Position numbers and translations under genes: made by a program
DNA from: Hygrophila difformis
Lineage: Eukaryota; Streptophyta; Magnoliopsida; Lamiales; Acanthaceae
Direction: 5' to 3'
Assembly (NCBI GenBank): GCA_030278955.1
Contig: JAOANR010000015.1
Location: forward strand, 37,728,487 to 37,792,486
Length of the DNA stretch: 64,000 nt
In this document: positions 54,597 through 64,000 of the stretch, piece after piece
Layout of the letters: each line of letters starts with the position of its first letter
Position numbering within the stretch: the stretch's first letter is position 1
Notes under the pieces: generated by a model
What the model was told of the DNA's origin: nothing
Database searches by the model: none
Seen by the model: only the letters and a program-made list of their open reading frames with translations

Positions 54597-55808
54597 TTAA
54601 TTTATATCCTTCTGGTTGGCTATAAACTCAGTCATCAGGTTCTCCAAACGAGATGGTGGCCTTTGGTTATATTGCTGATTCTGATCAGGTTGGGATTGGA
54701 AATTCTGGAAATTCTGACCTTGATTCTGATTAGGCCTCTGTTGAATTTGAGGTTGGAAATTCTGATTCTGATTTTGAAAGTTCTGCACTCTTTGCTGGAC
54801 AAATCCTTGATTCTGAGGTCTGAAGTTTTGCTGTGGGTTTTGATTTGCGAACTGGTTGGGCTGGTTTGGCTGCAACAAATGCGCATTAAGTGCATTGTTG
54901 TTGGAATAAGAGAGATTGGGATGGCGATTTTGGAAATTCCCGGCATAATTACAGCTTTCGGTAGCTATCTGTTGGCATGAATCAGTTGGGTGAGGCCCCT
55001 GACATAGTCCACAGACAACTCCTGATTGCTGTGTTTGAACTTGGTCTGATGAGGTTCCTGCCTGGGAAGCGTCTGTTCCCTTCCCTTTATCCTGGCTCAG
55101 CTGTATCGCAGCCACCTGTTCTTGCAATTTTTCAAAATCTGTTTTCTCTTCACTTACAGCAAAGACTTTTCTAGGAGGATCCTCCTTCCTATCATCTGTG
55201 TTTAGGATGGATCTGTTGACAGACATTGTCTCAATCTTCTCCCAAGCTTGGTCCATAGGCAAGTGGAGCAAATGTCGTCCGCCAGCCGCGTCTAACATTG
55301 TTCTCCATGGATGGGTGAGTCCTCCGTAGAATTTCCTCAATTGCTCCCATGGTGCGTATCCGTGTTGGGGACATTGCCTGATGAGGCCCAAGAATCTTTC
55401 CTTCGCATCATATAATGATTCCTCTGGCTTCATTTTAAAATCTCCAATCTTAGCTCGTCCTTCCTCAATCTTTGATTCCGGAAAATATTTCAGCAAAAAG
55501 CTCCTCACCAAGTCTGCCCAAGTGCTCCTCAGATTGATAGGCAATGACTTATACCAGTCCCTGGCACCACTATACAAAGAAAATGGAAACAACATTAGTC
55601 TTATAGCATCAGGAGAGACTCCCTGATTTTTGATCGTGTCGCAGAGTTCCAGGAAGGTCTGGAGATGATCATGAGGGTCCTCATGATTTGCACCGCAGAA
55701 CTGATTGTTTTGCACCAAGTTAATGAGTGCCGGTTTGAGCTCGAAATTGCGTGCAGGAAAATGTGCTCTCCCAGGTCCATCCAGATAGGGCTCTACTATT
55801 GGTTGCAT
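54597..55808 (-). pseudogene. gag: Athila gag
   Basis: 403 residues. GANHEDPHDHLQTFLELCDT, GARDWYKSLP, FLLKYFPESK and ETFYDAKERF-type phrases mark the gag domain (about residues 30-200). A CCHC-like knuckle CGLCQGPHPTDSC lies near residue 270, followed by an Asn/Gln/Pro-rich region. The frame continues upstream to 56186 through one TAG and downstream into pol through one TAA, so it is one gag-pol polyprotein split by stops. Confidence 0.88.
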
Positions 55809-56186
55809 GAAGTCTGCTGCTGCTTGCTGCTGTTGTTGATTTCCTTGTTCAGCTTGGTTCTGGTACTATTGGTGGTAATTGGGAAATTTCTGGAAGTTAT
55901 GTGGATCTTGTGGGTTGTTCTGAAACTGATCTGGATTGAAAGCTTGGTTTTGGTATTGTTGGTTTGGTATGTTTCGGTTTTGGTGAAATTGGTTTACGGG
56001 TGGTGGTGGTTGTTGGTGGAATTGCTGGTATTGCTGTTGATTAGGATTTGGTAGATTCTCCTCTTCGTTGGCACGATTAGGATGCTCTACCACTCCTCCG
56101 TCAGCTCCATTACCAGGGTTATTTGGTGGTTTGTCTATGGGTAAGATCGGGGGAATGTTTTGGTTTTCTGCCAAAACAACAGGCAA
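55809..56186 (-). pseudogene. N-terminal extension of gag
   Basis: Low-complexity Asn/Gln/Pro-rich segment (PNPNQQQYQQF) in frame with gag, interrupted by TAG at 55866-55868. A good splice acceptor (TTGTTTTGGCAG) lies near 56180, so this segment may start inside a second exon. Confidence 0.65.
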
Positions 56187-56393
56187 ACAACAAAATAATC
56201 AGCAGAAACAACGACAACCTTCAAACCAACAGTCATGCCCAAAGTACCAGTAGCCTAAAATCGAACTCGAAACTCCACAAGAGAACGAAACAGAAGCCTA
56301 TTTACACACAATGAAACAAAAACACGAAAATCACAAAAACAGGGGCCTGCGCGAACTCGCGAAATGCGTGGGAGAGAGGTTACCAGGGCTCGG

Positions 56394-56424
56394 TCTTCTG
56401 AGGAGATGATGAAGATGGTTCCAT
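56394..56424 (-). CDS. Mini-exon before gag
   Basis: ATG at 56424, MEPSSSSPQKTEP, donor CCCTG|GTAACC. With the acceptor near 56180 the phase does not match the gag frame as drawn, so either a base has been lost or another site is used. Confidence 0.4.
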
Positions 56425-56576
56425 GGCGACAATCGGGCAGAGTTTCGCCTGAGTTTGTTCGGAAATGGTTGCGAAGAACACGGTGGTGTTCGTTCGGACA
56501 CGGCGGTTTCAGACTAGAGAGCGAATTTGAAAGAAAAATTCTAAGTGTTGGAGGTGTGGGGAGGGAGTTGGAGACG

Positions 56577-56592
56577 GGGGGGGGGGGGGGGG
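56577..56592. repeat. G homopolymer
   Basis: Sixteen G in a row; the homologous site near 33304 has seven. Replication slippage or an assembly error. Confidence 0.8.
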
Positions 56593-56629
56593 TGGGTGTG
56601 TTTAAATACTAATGGGATGGTCGCGGAAC

Positions 56630-57005
56630 CCTAGCCCATGTCGCGGAACAGGATTATGCGACCAGGCCCTAGCGATATTAGAGGTGTCGCAGAGCGTGGT
56701 ATCCGGTCGCGGAGCAACGCTCCGCGACTGGGGGTATCGTGACCAAGTTGGAAGGAAGAAGGGGGTTAAGTGCAAATCGTGTCGCGGAATTGATACCCGG
56801 TCGCGGAGCAACGTCCCGCGACACGGTGTATCGCGACAGCGACAAGCATAAGTCAGGGACAAGTGAAACTGTGTTGCGGAATTGAAGCGGTTCGCGAGAC
56901 AGTGTCCCGCGACACGAATTTCACTGTATGGGGAGACTGTGTCGCGATTCTTCTTCTTGGCGCGAGGTAGTATCCCGCGACACAGAACAGACTCCGCGAC
57001 ATATT
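56630..57005. repeat. TCGCG-type palindrome array in gag leader
   Basis: Homologous to 33340-33705. Inner palindrome 56706-56728 has arms GTCGCGGAGC and GCTCCGCGAC, with two compensatory pair changes relative to 33416-33438. Confidence 0.82.
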
Positions 57006-57503
57006 ATTTTGAATTTTAAAATTTTCAACAGACTGGGCCCGATTGTGATGTTGGGCCTGAGTCCACTTTATTTGCCTTGGGTCTGAATTAATTCAGTCCA
57101 AGTAAATTCAAAATATTGGGCTGGAATTTAAATCAATCTACTTGCATAAAATTAGGTCGGATCAGCTCCATTTATCTGCGAAATTTATTCCGGATTTTAA
57201 ATCGCTTTAAATTCCGAGAATATTTTCTTAGATTTGTGGAATTAATCCAACCAAGAACCTGGTTTCCCATGCTATTTTTCTGCTCCTTCTTTTTGGTGGT
57301 TCCGGAATTCCTGCAAAATAGATAAATACCCAATTGGTCAGGTCTTCTCCTCAAATCAACATCCTCACATTTAGAGTCTTAGTACTCTAAATGTTTAATT
57401 GATTTTGAGGGTACTTCTCTGTTCTGAAATAAATGAATGAACTACACTAACTAGCTATGAGTAATCAGGAGTGTAATTCTCTTAATAAACGACGCTGCAT
57501 CCT
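57006..57503 (-). promoter_or_regulatory. Leader with acceptor cassette
   Basis: After the primer site: stem-loop ACATTTAGAGT...ACTCTAAATGT (57366-57393), GTGAGGATGTTGAT, splice acceptor ATTTTGCAG|GAATTCC near 57315, then conserved non-coding sequence. No ORF. Confidence 0.6.
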
Positions 57504-57520
57504 CCCAGGCAACGGCGCCA
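57504..57520 (-). other. Primer-binding site, Asp-tRNA type
   Basis: Minus strand TGGCGCCGTTGCCTGGG, one or two bases off the intact sites at 34196 and 40594. Confidence 0.85.
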
Positions 57521-60403
57521 TGAAACTTTTGACAATTTCCGCACACGAGTATTTTCTAAAATATCCCAAGTTTGAATTTATTAAATGAAAAGAGTTATGA
57601 TTCGTGGGAAAGGGGTTTAAGGATATATTTCACTTTTTATTGCTCATGTGGGAAACTTTGATTTCAAACGGCATGTGGACCTCCCCGGCATGAAGCTTTT
57701 GAAAATTTTCCTGCCTTGAAGATCCTTGCCATGAAACTTTTGACAAGTTTCCACTACATGAGCATTTTCTGAAAAATCATGATCCTGGTTTTCAATTTTA
57801 TTTACGGAAACCAATTTATGAAGGCGGAGTTGGGATTAGGGATATATTTATAGGTTGTCACGTTTTTATTTACTCGTGTTAAGAAACTGTGCCCCCGAAA
57901 GCGCACGGAGTAAAAAATTGCAGTAATTTATAGTAAGACCGGATCGTTCACTGGAGAATGTGCGATAGAAGCAGGGCCCACGTCGTTTACTAAGATTTTC
58001 CACTCGGTTACTCGATTCAAGCTTGCGTTTGAATTACCATCTACTTGACAGAATTTAAACTAAGCTATGAAAGCAATTAAAATTAAGCAGATAGAATTAT
58101 TCTAGAAAGCGGATTAAATTTAATCTAACAGAGCAATAAAATTATTCTAAGAAAGCGATTAAGATTATTCTAAGGAAGCAGATTTAAAATGAGACAGAGG
58201 GGACAGGGAGAAAATAATAAAGATTGGACAAGATTCAGATGAAACACAATTGAACTTCCATTTTAATACACAGATCTTTGTTTGGGATAATCCTTTCAGT
58301 TAGCTAACTCTCATGTTCTCTATACCATGTTCCCTTTAACAGACAGGTACTTACAGTAAGAGTTTACATGCTCTTAAGAAGACAAAATCTAAGATACCAC
58401 AAACTTACAACTCCCCTTGCAATGCCTTGCAAAAGTATGTTAACCATCTGTGGTGGACAAGCAACCCCTGACAAATCATTAATTGAAGTGTCAAGTACTG
58501 TTATCATTCCCCCATGTCACGCCCAAAGATTCTAATCAAGTTCTGAACTATCCCTTAACTCTAAGTCCTAGTAGCAGTTACGTAACTCTCAATACAACCG
58601 AGTGACCTCTAACGAAAGCAGTTAAAAGAAAACGGTAAAGAAAGAATTTAAAATCCTATCACTCGGAGGTTTTTGAAAGTCTGAACCTGGTAGTAAAAGA
58701 AAGCCCCCAGTCAGAATGACTGGGTGTGGATCAAGAATTCCCGGCTCTCGGTGAACCGCTCGCAGTGTTCACTTCCTTCCGGGTGGTTATGAGATACAAA
58801 CTAATGAAACGAACTAATGAATTAGTTCGTTCCGAATGCACTCACTCAGGACTCAAAATTAGGCTTTGGCAGGAGAGGACAACAGTTGAAAGAGTACTCA
58901 ACCCTATCTTAGAAAATAACCAAGGCCCGAATGTTGTTCCTCTAATATTAACTATCACACCGTATTTGAGTTCAAGTGGACCCCATCTCAGTGCGACATT
59001 TAATATCAGATTCCCAACACACAGCAATTCTGGAAAGTAAAAGATGTTTGAAAATCATTCCCTAAACAGGTACTAGACTCTCAATTAAAATACAGATCCT
59101 TTCGATCTAGATGAGACATAATTGATGACTCTGCTTCTAATTTCCCAAAATCAATCCCAGTCGAATGTGAATTAGTCATAACAGTGGAATTTATCCCTTA
59201 CTCAGATCCGGATTTTATAAATGAATTTTTGTTGGAAATTTATTATGAGGCATCTGATTAAAATCAAGACTTCTATGTCCAAGGGAAGGATCCCAAAATA
59301 ATATTGACCACAATATTTACATAATAATATCATGCATAATTTTATAAGGAAGTGTAAGATTAAATTAACCCAAAATATAAGGTGGGTTTAGACAGAAGTT
59401 GGAACACAAAGATGAAATAGCCGGAGATGAGAAGAATTTTGGGCTAAAGAGAGAAAATAATCAGGTTAAATGGATTGCAGTTATCTGTGGTCCAGTTCCC
59501 TGATTATTAAGATGAGGCGATTTTAGACAACAGAAAACCTTGAATGACAGTGATCGCTATCATCAAGGTTTCTACTGTCTGTGAAATGAGAGAAAAACCT
59601 ACATGTTTTCTTGCTGTGATACTATTCAAACAATGTTGATCGACACTGTTTGATAATATTGCAGCTCAAAATTCGGGTTTGAAATTAAAATAAAGAAAAG
59701 AAAACTGTATCCAGATAGGAGTCAGCTGAGCAGCTATTATAATCCCGGATGGACGAACCGCCAAGGCTTCCACCGACCACTGTCCGGACCAGGCAAAATA
59801 ACATCTAGTAATTAATATACAGACTACGAGCTAGTTTATCCGTGTGGGAATACCCGCCAACATTAGTCTGTTATATTTCTTACTAGCTGTTTCACACAAC
59901 ACGGAAAAGACAAAATAAATAAAGAAAATATTTTTGGGTCATCTTGTATTGAGAGACATTGGTTTCTCATGCAAGGATATGGAAATTATTCCATAATTAC
60001 TCTTTATGGTCTAAATAATCACTCATTCCATAATTACTTAATTAATTAATTAATTAATCACAGTCTGGATTATGTACTTAGATCATTAGAGTATAATATT
60101 TGTAGAAAAGTCTTTTAATGGAAAATTAAACAAAATTCTTTATATCAATTTAATCGTTCTTTGAGATAATTGGATTTCAACCTTAGAATATTGATATAAA
60201 GGTTCAATTAATTAATGGGGGAAATGGAGAATAAGAATTTGGCACAAAGGTGCCAAGCATGATTTCCTGGTCGCGGAACAGGGAGTGTGTCGCGGACCGT
60301 GGGTCCGCGACAGGGGTTCCGCGACACAAGGTCAAAAATTCCAACAAGGGCATAATTCCTGTTCGCGGAACAAAGAGTGTGTCGCGGACCGTGGGTCCGC
60401 GAC
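57521..60403 (-). mobile_element. 5' LTR of element II (T-type), interrupted
   Basis: Homologous to 34213-36440 and to the reverse complement of 38980-40470. Conserved block at 57885-57995; stem-loop at 58415-58432. Interrupted by element 4 at 60404. It carries TCGCG-type palindromes whereas the 3' LTR of the same element carries AATTCGAATT-type, so the two are not a simple pair. Confidence 0.78.
60250..60403. repeat. TCGCG-type palindromes, cut by element 4
   Basis: Arms GTCGCGGACC and GGTCCGCGAC occur at 60288-60310 and 60380-60403. Element 4 entered at the end of the second palindrome. Confidence 0.8.
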
Positions 60404-61020
60404 TGTAATACCCGAGAATTTTCCCTCATTAAATAAAACAATAATTAAATAAATAAATAATAAATAAAATAAATACCATAAATAAATAAATGAATCCGGC
60501 AAATAAATAAATAAATAAAGATAAGGAAATGAGAAATGAGATTTTAACTTAAAAAGGAATTAAAGGAATTTAATTAAATAAAAAGAATTATTAAAGGTAA
60601 ATAAATTATACCCCGGGTAAATTATTAAAGGTAAATAAAAAGAATTATTAAAGGTAAATAAATGAACTCGAGGATTCGAGTCCAAAACATCCAATTAGAC
60701 CCGAGTAAAAATTTAAAGAGAAAGTATGAACCCGAAGATACCCCGGGAATCGGAATTCGGGAGCATAGAGGGATAGAAACCCGAAAGAGAGGTGGAAAAG
60801 CACGACGGATCGCACGACCCACCCGGACCGAAGTCCAGGCGAGTGTCGCGCGGTGGCCGCGCGGTCAAACAAGGGAGAGCGCGCCACGACCGCGCCACAC
60901 GACAGATTCGCCCATTGCGTGAATCTCTCGCCCGAACGCGGATTTTTCGACTTTCGGTTGAACATCTCTCGACCCAAGACCCTTAGGTCAGATGTTGGAC
61001 GCCCTAGGGCTTGGGAAATC

Positions 61021-61028
61021 TATAAATA
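61021..61028 (+). promoter_or_regulatory. LTR TATA box of element 4
   Basis: TATAAATA, with the same surroundings as the boxes of element 2 (CGCCCTAGG upstream, CCTTCTACC downstream). Confidence 0.7.
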
Positions 61029-62504
61029 AACGCCTTGGGAGCCCCGAACAAGTTTACAAAACCCTACAACCTTCTACCCATTCGAAACCCTAAATCCGGA
61101 GTCGTCGGAGGCACGAAACCAAAGGCGAGACCTGTTGGACGAAATTTCTACAGATCTCCATAGTCGTGGTAAGTCTCGATCCAATCTTTGTCAATAAACG
61201 ATCCAAAAACGAATCCTAATCATCTCCTTTTTCCTTCTACACCCCGTATTGGATCTAGATCGTAGAACCTGACGAACGGAGAGGAGAAAAGGTGGACGGG
61301 AAGCCACGCCTTCGAATAGACGGTCCCGGACGTTCATAAACTCTGTAAGTTAACTCTTACATGGTTTTGGGATGAATTAAAACATTCAAACTAAAAGATT
61401 ATCAAGAAATCGAAAATCTGTCAATCTAAACTTTCTACCGACGCAACAGATTTGATGAATTTTTCCGAACCTTAAAACGAACTCAAACGGAGAAACTTAA
61501 AACACGAAAAACGTTCCTAAGACTCAGATCTAGCTACTGTAAATTTTTGATAATTGTTGGAGTTGATTTGATATGTGAAAACCCACCGAAACCGAGCTGT
61601 TGAATCTAGATCTTGAAATCTTGAACAGAATTTAGGAATGATCTTGATCACGTTTTTGACATAGGATCTAGACTGATTTAGATCTTTGGCCGAACATAAA
61701 AGTCGTAGATAATTGTCTTAAGATGATCTCTGTCAAATTTCATTAAATTTGGAGCTGAATTGCTATGGTAGAATTCGAAATCTTTAAACTGTGACACATT
61801 AAACTCGGACAGAATTGTTCTTAAGCGAAAATTGGTGATTTTGACCTACTTAGGTATCTCGGATTGAAAACGTTAAAACACGAAAGTTGTAGATCTTGAC
61901 GTTTCTGAGGCAGATATGAAATTTTGGAATTTTTGGAATTAAATCAAATTTTAGATGAATTTTAGAGTAAACTGTGGTTTACCGGAAACAAAATCTTGAA
62001 ATCTTGTTGAAATATGGAATTAACCTTTAGGGTTGAAATGAGTTGAGATATTATTTTTAAATGAATACAATTGAAGTCAGATTTTAAAAATTAAATCCCC
62101 TTACAAACTTGATAAATTAAAATTAGGGGTGAGTGCTCTGCAGGGTGCCCCCTAACTGCTTCACTTCGTGCCTTAATGGACGATGGTGACCCCGCGCGCT
62201 AAACTTGAGATATGGATTGCCTAAACGGCGAAATATAGAGCCTACACTCTCGTGAATATCCGTATGGGTTTCCCGAGGCTCCGGAGTGGTACTGGGTATG
62301 GCTGATACGGTTGCGGCCGCCGGGCTACCGGCTAAACTTGTTGACATCGCGATGCTATCGTGAAACTTTGAGATACCAAATCGAGAATGTAATGGGGATT
62401 TTAAATTAAATTAAATTAGATTAAATTATGTTGTTGTCCAATTAAATTATTTAAATGCTTTATTTAAATTATGGCTTTTATATTAAACCCTGCGATATGT
62501 GTTA

Positions 62505-62764
62505 CTCCCTCCGTTTCTTTTTAAATGTTACGTTTCGACTTTTTTTACTGTTCATTATAGTATTTTGACTTCTATTTTTATTATAGTTATTGAAGACAAA
62601 ATATAACCAAGTGAGATCTTGTTTGATTCGTCTCATCTTGTAGTTTCTAAATATCAAGTTTTTAGAATTTTTACTTATACCGAATTTAAGTTATTAATTG
62701 TTGAAAATGTGATTTGGCATACGTGCAAATGAGAAATGTAACCTTTAAAAAGAAACGGAGGTAG
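62505..62764. mobile_element. Stowaway-like MITE in LTR of element 4
   Basis: 260 bases flanked by TA (62503-62504 and 62765-62766). Terminal inverted repeats of about 27 bases begin CTCCCTCCGTTTCTTTTTAA with two mismatches between the ends. Different internal sequence from the MITE at 35722. Confidence 0.9.
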
Positions 62765-63308
62765 TATTAAATAGAGCCCTGAGATAAATTATGCTATTGG
62801 ATAGTTAATTAGATTAAATTAAATATTATGTTATTATCAAGCTTTTGTTAAATTATTAAATTAATGGCTTTTAAACCCTACGATCATGCATGTGTTAACT
62901 TACTCAGCAAATTTGCTGACCAAAACCATTTTTATTCCTTTTCTTACAGAATATGTGGAATGAGCATGTGTGAGCACGAATCATGCATGGGATTTTGGGA
63001 ACTTTGTTTTGCTTTTAAATTCGTACTTTAGACTATATTATGAACGGGCCTGTTTAACCCGTGTTTTGGCCATGTCGGCCCTATTTATATTTTCCGCTGC
63101 GATACTGTACTAAACCAATTATTTCCGCTGCGCTATGCTAGTATTATTTTCGTATTATATTGTACGGGCTATTTGAATGATTTAAATGTTTTTAAATACT
63201 GCAATACCTAGCCTTGCATCTCTTTAGTAAGCTCGGAGAAACCGTGTCTTACTATGGAGATGTGGCGGTGACATCCCGACCTGGGTGACCAAAAACCGGG
63301 GTGTTACA

Positions 63309-63730
63309 AGTTGGTATCAGAGCCCGGCTATTTTTAAACTATTATTTTTAAACTATTATTTTTTAACCATTATTATTTTTAAACTATTATTAATATTTTG
63401 ACTATTATTTTAAATTTTAAGGTATTATTTCCATGGAAGATGTTATTTTAAAACCCATGGAAGAATATATATATATGTGGTGCATCAAATTATTATTGGG
63501 GGGAAACATCATTTGCATTTGCATGTTGCATCTCTCCTATGTACTTAGAATCTTGGCGAAACTTGAACTTAGAATCTTGGCGAATTGAACTTAGAATCTT
63601 GGCGAAACTTGAACTTAGAATCTTGGCGAAACTTGAACTTAGAATCTTGGCGAAACTTGAACTAAGAATCTTGGCGAATTGAACCTAGAATCTTGGCGAA
63701 TATTAACTTAGATCTCTTGCTTGCACTAGA
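63309..63730 (+). other. Leader of element 4 with tandem repeat
   Basis: Primer-binding site 63312-63323, TTTTAAACTATTA repeats (63330-63415), then about eight tandem copies of a 17-24-base unit GAACTTAGAATCTTGGCGAA (63545-63706), ending just before the ATG. Confidence 0.85.
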
Positions 63731-64000
63731 TGGCTAGTCAGGACATGATGCAGTTGATGGTCAGGATGATGAGCGGTCGTCTCGATTCCCACCAAACCTT
63801 AGAGCAAATGAAGTACCGTATGGCTCAATTGGAGGCCAATTTACATCACATGGGCAACTTGAGAGAGGCGGATCATCACCGCATAAACCAACTCGAACGC
63901 CAAGTCCAAACCCTCACTACGCAAAACTTAATACTAAAAGAATACATCGATGCCCACGGGCAGGACTTAAACACTATCTTTGACGAGCTACTGCCGCCGA
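63731..64000 (+). CDS. Coiled-coil leader ORF of element 4, partial
   Basis: ATG at 63731, 90 residues to the window edge (MASQDMMQLMVRMMSGRL, then MAQLEANLHHMGNLREADHH). Homologous to 4045-4443 over its whole visible length. Continues beyond the window. Confidence 0.75.

Larger units (their letters stand above)
60404..63308 (+). mobile_element. 5' LTR of element 4
   Basis: 2905 bases, TGTAATACCCGAG...CGGGGTGTTACA, including a 260-base MITE. TATAAATA at 61021-61028; GC box CGCGCGGTGGCCGCGCG at 60847-60863. Confidence 0.9.
60404..64000 (+). mobile_element. Element 4: Tekay-like LTR retrotransposon, 5' part
   Basis: 5' LTR, iMet primer-binding site (63312-63323), leader and start of the first ORF. 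Continues past the right edge. Its LTR is homologous to element 2's. Whether it encodes pol cannot be seen. The expected TSD is GCGAC (60399-60403). Confidence 0.88.

Noticed and set aside
56394..56424. Direct in-frame splicing of the mini-exon to gag
   Set aside because: With donor at 56393 and acceptor near 56180 the joined codon would be a stop, so I did not annotate a spliced gag.
57521..60403. Simple pairing of this LTR with 40611-45329 as products of one insertion
   Set aside because: They carry different palindrome types and differ greatly, so they cannot be used to date element II.
62136..62345. Hairpin array in element 4 like those of elements 2 and 3
   Set aside because: The region has several GC-rich inverted words but no constant loop was found.

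Overview
This window is nuclear DNA of a flowering plant, most likely a eudicot (the species cannot be named from sequence alone). It is almost entirely nested LTR retrotransposons: iMet- and Asp-tRNA primer-binding sites, TG...CA termini, 5-bp target-site duplications, plant chromovirus and Athila-type proteins, Stowaway-like MITEs. I see no ordinary single-copy host gene, no rRNA or tRNA gene, and no CRISPR array.

The oldest layer is a chain of Athila-like Ty3 elements, mostly on the minus strand. Element I runs from the left edge to about 36440. It has an Athila LTR at both ends but no gag-pol; instead it carries a broken gene with a 'putative plant transposon protein'-type domain (PF20167-like). 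A plus-strand LTR (36441-40505) then abuts a minus-strand LTR (40611-45329) tail to tail. Element II (45330-57520 plus a 5' LTR from 57521) carries gag-pol in one frame with three in-frame stop codons and, downstream of pol, an F-box protein gene.

Four Tekay/Del-like chromovirus insertions cut this chain. Element 1 (1023-10650, plus, TSD AAATG) has lost nearly all gag-pol but holds a coiled-coil ORF and an intact PF20167-like gene on the opposite strand with a recognisable intron. Elements 2 (13803-21186, TSD CCATG) and 3 (23425-31407, TSD GGGAG) are minus-strand 'gag-only' elements, the second with a nonsense mutation. Element 4 (60404 to beyond the right edge) shows a 5' LTR with an embedded MITE, and then a homologue of element 1's coiled-coil ORF. 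Hand comparison of LTR pairs gives well under 1% divergence for elements 1-3, so they are young.

The most unusual signals are structural. Athila LTRs and leaders contain arrays of nested palindromes with the same outer-arm/inner-palindrome layout built from two unrelated seed words (TTTGTCGCGGACC-type and AATTCGAATT-type). The chromovirus LTRs contain arrays of short hairpins whose loops are conserved while stems change in a compensatory way. A 'hairpin + GTGAGGATGTTGAT + splice acceptor' cassette is repeated before each Athila gene block, together with a conserved mini-exon. These suggest RNA or DNA structure under selection and modular gene exchange in these elements.
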